From: Rubrivivax sp.
GTDB lineage: Bacteria > Pseudomonadota > Gammaproteobacteria > Burkholderiales > Burkholderiaceae
Direction: 5' to 3'
Length of the DNA stretch: 10,006 nt
Assembly: GCA_004211235.1 (NCBI GenBank)
Contig: SEEY01000096.1
Span: 1 to 10,006, forward strand
Position 1 is the first letter of the stretch. Every line of letters starts with the position of its first letter. The position numbers and the translations under genes are program-made. A model generated the notes under the pieces. That model worked only from the letters and a program-made list of their open reading frames with translations. It was not told the DNA's origin and made no database searches. This document shows positions 7,268-10,006 of this stretch, piece by piece.

Positions 7268-7825
7268 ATGAATTCGCCACTGATGAACACCCCTGCGCAA
7301 GACCTCACGCCCACGCACCCCGACCGGGACAACGCCGACGTGCGCCACGACCTGGCGGGCGACGACGCGGTGACCAAGATCCGCGAGGTCGTCGACAAGG
7401 CCGAGACCTGCTTCCTCGTCACGCAGGGCGGCGTGCGGCCGATGGGCGTGCGCGAGTGCGACGAACGCGGTGCGATCTGGTTCCTGAGCGACAAGCACAG
7501 CAACAAGAACGCGCAGATCGAGGCCGACGGCCAGGTCGAGCTCTACTTCCAGGCCTCCGAGCATTCCGGCTTCCTGCACCTGTCCGGCCATGCCATCGTG
7601 CTGCACGACAAGGCCCTCATCGAGAAGCTCTGGACGCCGCTGGCCCGCGTGTGGTTCCAGGGCGGCAAGGACGATCCCTGCATCAGCGTCATCCGCGTGT
7701 TCCCGACCCAGGGCCAGTACTGGGACAACAAGCACGGCGACGCCGTGGCGGGCGTCAAGATGCTGATCGGCGCAGCGCTCGGCAAGCAGTTCGACGACGG
7801 CGAGATCGGCAATCTGAAACCCTGA
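7268..7825 (+). CDS. Pyridoxamine 5'-phosphate oxidase family protein (general stress protein 26-like)
   Basis: This 185-residue protein has the FMN-binding split-barrel fold of the general stress protein 26 group (PNPOx-like). After a polar N-terminal stretch (1-30), the barrel spans about 33-180. Family-typical segments visible are R-P-M-G-V (58-62), W-F-L-S-D-K-H-S-N-K (71-80, flavin-phosphate region), S-G-H-A-I-V (106-111), W-F-Q-G-G-K-D-D-P (129-137) and Y-W-D-N (151-154). Members bind FMN or FAD; most have no proven enzymatic reaction, and a true PdxH role is unlikely because this subgroup is distinct from PdxH. ATG 7268 is preferred because GGAG at 7256-7259 lies eight bases upstream; an in-frame start at 7235 lacks such a site. 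It follows the oxidoreductase by 104 bp on the same strand, so read-through is possible but unproven, and it converges with the DinB-like gene with only 12 bp between the stops. Confidence 0.88.
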   Translation: MNSPLMNTPAQDLTPTHPDRDNADVRHDLAGDDAVTKIREVVDKAETCFLVTQGGVRPMGVRECDERGAIWFLSDKHSNKNAQIEADGQVELYFQASEHSGFLHLSGHAIVLHDKALIEKLWTPLARVWFQGGKDDPCISVIRVFPTQGQYWDNKHGDAVAGVKMLIGAALGKQFDDGEIGNLKP

Positions 7826-7831
7826 TTGCTG
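7807..7831. terminator. Stem-loop across the convergent stop codons, weak bidirectional terminator candidate
   Basis: GCAATC (7809-7814) pairs with GATTGC (7824-7829) around a 9-base loop, extended by a G-U and a C-G pair to 7807/7831. It overlaps the TGA of the flavin-protein gene and ends just before the stop of the opposite-strand DinB-like gene, a usual place for a shared terminator. There is no T-run on either strand, so support is weak. Confidence 0.25.
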
Positions 7832-7837
7832 CCACGC

Positions 7838-8383
7838 TCACACGGGCTCATCCCAGCCCAGCGCCGCCATGTCGCCGACCCGGTGAACCGCGTCGCCCAG
7901 CAGGATGAAGTCGTCCAGCTGTGGCGGCTTCACCGAGGTGTCGGCGAGCATGGCGTGCACCTGACCGCGGTGATGGGTCTGGTGCATGAAGAGGTGGGCG
8001 AGCACCCGCCAGACCGGCTCGCGCGGCCCGGCCTCGATGCCGGCGCCGCGGTCGAACGCGACGATGCGCTCCTCGTCCCCGGGGCGCAGGGCGGCACAGA
8101 ACTCCACCAGTTGCTGGTCACAGGCGTCCTGCCGCGGGGCCAGCTCAGCGGCCGTCTGCGCCGGCACATAACTCGCCCAGATCTGGCGCATCGCCGGGTC
8201 ACCCTGCAGTGCCGCCAGGTAGTAGTGGTCGACGTTCAGGATGTGGTTGAGCGTCGGCGCGAGGCTGGGGAAGAAGCTGGTGCGCGGCGCGTGGAAATCT
8301 GTCGTCGTCAGCGTTGCCACGGCCCCCAGCAGGCGGCGGTTGGACAGACGGTTAGCGCGGGCCTGGGTCAAAAACAGCGACAT
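7838..8383 (-). CDS. DinB family protein (putative metal-dependent four-helix bundle)
   Basis: This 181-residue protein matches the DinB/YfiT-like superfamily, small four-helix bundles that bind a divalent metal through three histidines and include thiol (bacillithiol, mycothiol) S-transferases as well as many proteins of unknown function. The expected ligands are present: His47 in L-N-H-I-L-N-V-D-H in helix 2, and His134 and His138 of an H-x-x-x-H pair in H-Q-T-H-H-R-G-Q-V-H in helix 3. The N-terminus at ATG 8383 (M-S-L-F-L-T-Q-A-R-A-N-R) aligns with the usual family beginning, so it is preferred over an upstream in-frame TTG at 8446 that adds 21 residues; neither has a strong ribosome binding site. 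No signal peptide is seen. The gene is divergent from the CHASE-PAS sensor. The specific reaction cannot be assigned. Confidence 0.88.
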   Translation of the reverse strand: MSLFLTQARANRLSNRRLLGAVATLTTTDFHAPRTSFFPSLAPTLNHILNVDHYYLAALQGDPAMRQIWASYVPAQTAAELAPRQDACDQQLVEFCAALRPGDEERIVAFDRGAGIEAGPREPVWRVLAHLFMHQTHHRGQVHAMLADTSVKPPQLDDFILLGDAVHRVGDMAALGWDEPV

Positions 8384-8489
8384 GCCGTGGATTGTGCCGG
8401 CCGGCGTGGCGCGCAGGGCTGACGGCGCCTCACGGGCATGCTTCAATCGTCATGCGGCATCTGCGCCGTAAACGACGACGAGAGAGAGC
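8384..8489. other. Divergent intergenic region between DinB-like gene and CHASE-PAS sensor
   Basis: This 106-bp gap must hold the promoters of both divergent genes. The only structure I see is a short inverted repeat, GCATG (8436-8440) and CATGC (8451-8455), separated by 10 bases, plus the GAGAG ribosome-binding candidate at 8480-8484. No convincing -35/-10 pair could be recognised on either strand. Confidence 0.3.
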
Positions 8490-10006
8490 TTGCGCACAGG
8501 AGACGGCTACACCGGGCAGGAGCCGGTCAGCACGACCGCTTGGGTAGCCGCGGCGATCGTGCTGTCCATCGGCCTGGCGCTCACGGCTGCCGGCGCCATC
8601 TGGCAGCAGCAGCGCGCCAGCGCTGAAGCGCGCAGCCAGCAGGAGCGCCAGGTCGAGCGGCTGCAGGCCGACCTGGCCAAGCGCCTGACCATCCCGACCT
8701 ACGGGCTCAAGGGCGCGCGCGGCGCGCTGGCGGCGCTGGACGGCAGCTTCACCCGCGCCAGTTTCGAGGCCTATGTCGAGTCCCGCGACCTGCCACGGGA
8801 GTTCCCGGGCGCCCGCGGCTTCGGCTTCATCGAGCGCGTGGCACGCGACGATCTGGACGCTTTCGTCGCCGCCCGCCAGCGCAAGGGCGCCACGGACTTT
8901 CGCATCCACGGCTCGAGCGGCGACCCGACGCTCTATGTGGTCACGCAGATCTCCCCGTTCTCGCGCAACTTCGCCGCCTGGGGGCTGGACGCCGGTGGCG
9001 ACCCGGCACGGCGCCAGGCCATCGAGCAGGCCATCGACACCGGCGAGGCCACGCTGTCCACGCCGGTGCGGCTGGTGCAGGATCCGCTGAAGGGACCGGG
9101 CTTCCTGCTCATCGTGCCGGTGTACCGCCAGGGCCATGATCCCGGCACGCCCGGCGCGCGGCGCGAGGCGCTGGCGGGCCTGCTGTACGCGCCGCTGGTG
9201 GCCAAGGACCTGCTGCGCGGCCTGGCCGAGCCGGCCGCACCGCTGCTCGATCTCAAACTCTCGGCGCAGTTGCTCAATGGCGAATTCCTGCCGCTGCTGG
9301 CGATGCGCGAGGGTGAGGTGCTGCCGCCCGAGGAGGCGGCCGACTACGCGTTGGCGGATACCGCAACGGCCGAGTCGCTGCGATTCAAGGTGCTGGGGCG
9401 GGAGTTCCTGCTCGAGGCCGCCCTGACGCCGCAGGCCGCGGTGCGCCTGCTGGGCCTCTCCGGCCTCGGGCTGGAGATCGGCGGCGCGCTGCTGAGCGTG
9501 CTGCTGGCCCTGACCGTCTATCTGCTGGCCGCCGGTCGCACCCGCGCCGAGATGATGGCCCGCGCGATGACGGCCGACCTGACGCGGTTGGCCATGGTGG
9601 CCAGCCACACGAGCAACGCCGTCATGATCACCGACGCCGAGCGCCACATCACCTGGGTCAACGATGGCTTCACCCGCCTGTGCGGCTTCACCGCGGAGGA
9701 GGCGCTGGGCAAGCTCCCCAGCGAGCTGCTGCACTCGGATCGCACCGACCAGGGCACCGTGCAGGGCATGCGCGAGGCCATGAACGTGGGCCTGGGCTGC
9801 AAGGTGGAACTCAGGCAGCGCGCGAGGGACGGGCGCGATTTCTGGGTGGACGTCGAGGTGCAGCCGCTGCAGGACGGCAAGGGCGGCCTGGCCGGCTTCA
9901 TGGTGCTGGAGACCGACATCACGGCGCGCAGGGCGGCCCAGCACGAGGCCGACGAGGCGCGCGCCAGTTTGCAGGATCTCTACGACAACGCGCCCAGCGC
10001 TTACTA
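8490..10006 (+). CDS. CHASE and PAS domain membrane sensor, 3' end outside window
   Basis: The first 505 residues of an inner-membrane signalling protein are present. Layout: transmembrane helix 1 (about 17-37), a glutamine/arginine-rich helical stretch (38-60), an extracytoplasmic CHASE sensor domain (about 75-270, with the G-A-R-G-F-G-F-I-E-R core), transmembrane helix 2 (about 328-349), a PAS domain (about 367-440) with a PAC segment (about 450-480, D-F-W-V-D-V-E and E-T-D-I-T), and what looks like the start of a second PAS (L-Y-D-N-A-P, 497-502) at the edge. The output domain (histidine kinase, GGDEF or GGDEF-EAL) is beyond the window. The frame opens after a TAA at 8469; no ATG occurs before the first helix. 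TTG 8490, with GAGAG (8480-8484) five bases upstream, is the best start; GTG 8559 would cut into the helix. A long opposite-strand frame over the same region is a GC-codon shadow. Confidence 0.85.
   Translation, partial: MRTGDGYTGQEPVSTTAWVAAAIVLSIGLALTAAGAIWQQQRASAEARSQQERQVERLQADLAKRLTIPTYGLKGARGALAALDGSFTRASFEAYVESRDLPREFPGARGFGFIERVARDDLDAFVAARQRKGATDFRIHGSSGDPTLYVVTQISPFSRNFAAWGLDAGGDPARRQAIEQAIDTGEATLSTPVRLVQDPLKGPGFLLIVPVYRQGHDPGTPGARREALAGLLYAPLVAKDLLRGLAEPAAPLLDLKLSAQLLNGEFLPLLAMREGEVLPPEEAADYALADTATAESLRFKVLGREFLLEAALTPQAAVRLLGLSGLGLEIGGALLSVLLALTVYLLAAGRTRAEMMARAMTADLTRLAMVASHTSNAVMITDAERHITWVNDGFTRLCGFTAEEALGKLPSELLHSDRTDQGTVQGMREAMNVGLGCKVELRQRARDGRDFWVDVEVQPLQDGKGGLAGFMVLETDITARRAAQHEADEARASLQDLYDNAPSAY

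Noticed and set aside
8430..9944. Open frame of 504 codons on the minus strand opposite the CHASE-PAS sensor
   Set aside because: The plus frame gives two membrane helices, a CHASE and a PAS domain in order; the antisense translation is His/Arg/Gln-rich and featureless, so it is a shadow.

Overview
The window is high-GC bacterial DNA with dense coding on both strands. A System II (Ccs/Res) cytochrome c biogenesis gene, a fused indolepyruvate ferredoxin oxidoreductase, and CHASE/PAS and GAF-GGDEF signalling proteins suggest a betaproteobacterium, probably Burkholderiales (Roseateles/Rubrivivax/Mitsuaria-like). That placement is an inference from gene content and GC-rich codon use; there is no rRNA or other marker here.

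Layout. 1-441 (+): 3' end of a CcsA/ResC-type haem-handling membrane protein (ccsB in current automatic annotation), followed by a hairpin. 616-1959 (+): an exported GH27 alpha-galactosidase-like hydrolase with a Tat-like signal. 1993-3009 (-): a GAF-GGDEF diguanylate cyclase, convergent with the hydrolase. 3050-3520 (-): an Lrp/AsnC regulator lying 40 bp upstream of the cyclase on the same strand. 3633-7163 (+): a 1176-residue fused IorA-IorB-type 2-oxoacid oxidoreductase, divergent from the regulator. 7268-7825 (+): a small FMN-binding split-barrel (general stress protein 26-like) protein. 7838-8383 (-): a DinB/YfiT-like four-helix protein, convergent with the previous gene. 8490 to the window end (+): a CHASE-PAS membrane sensor cut off by the window edge.

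How they fit together. The clearest functional unit is the divergent Lrp/AsnC regulator and oxidoreductase pair. The gap between them holds a perfect 17-bp palindrome (3534-3550) and a degenerate copy 40 bp further on, so local, ligand-responsive control of aromatic or branched-chain amino acid catabolism is plausible. The cyclase may be co-transcribed with the regulator. The remaining genes look like independent units. I see no mobile element, CRISPR array, tRNA, rRNA or phage gene. No wholly new system stands out; the most useful leads are the operator pair, the cysteine arrangement and DUF6537 tail of the oxidoreductase, and two GC-rich hairpins in the ccsB-hydrolase gap.
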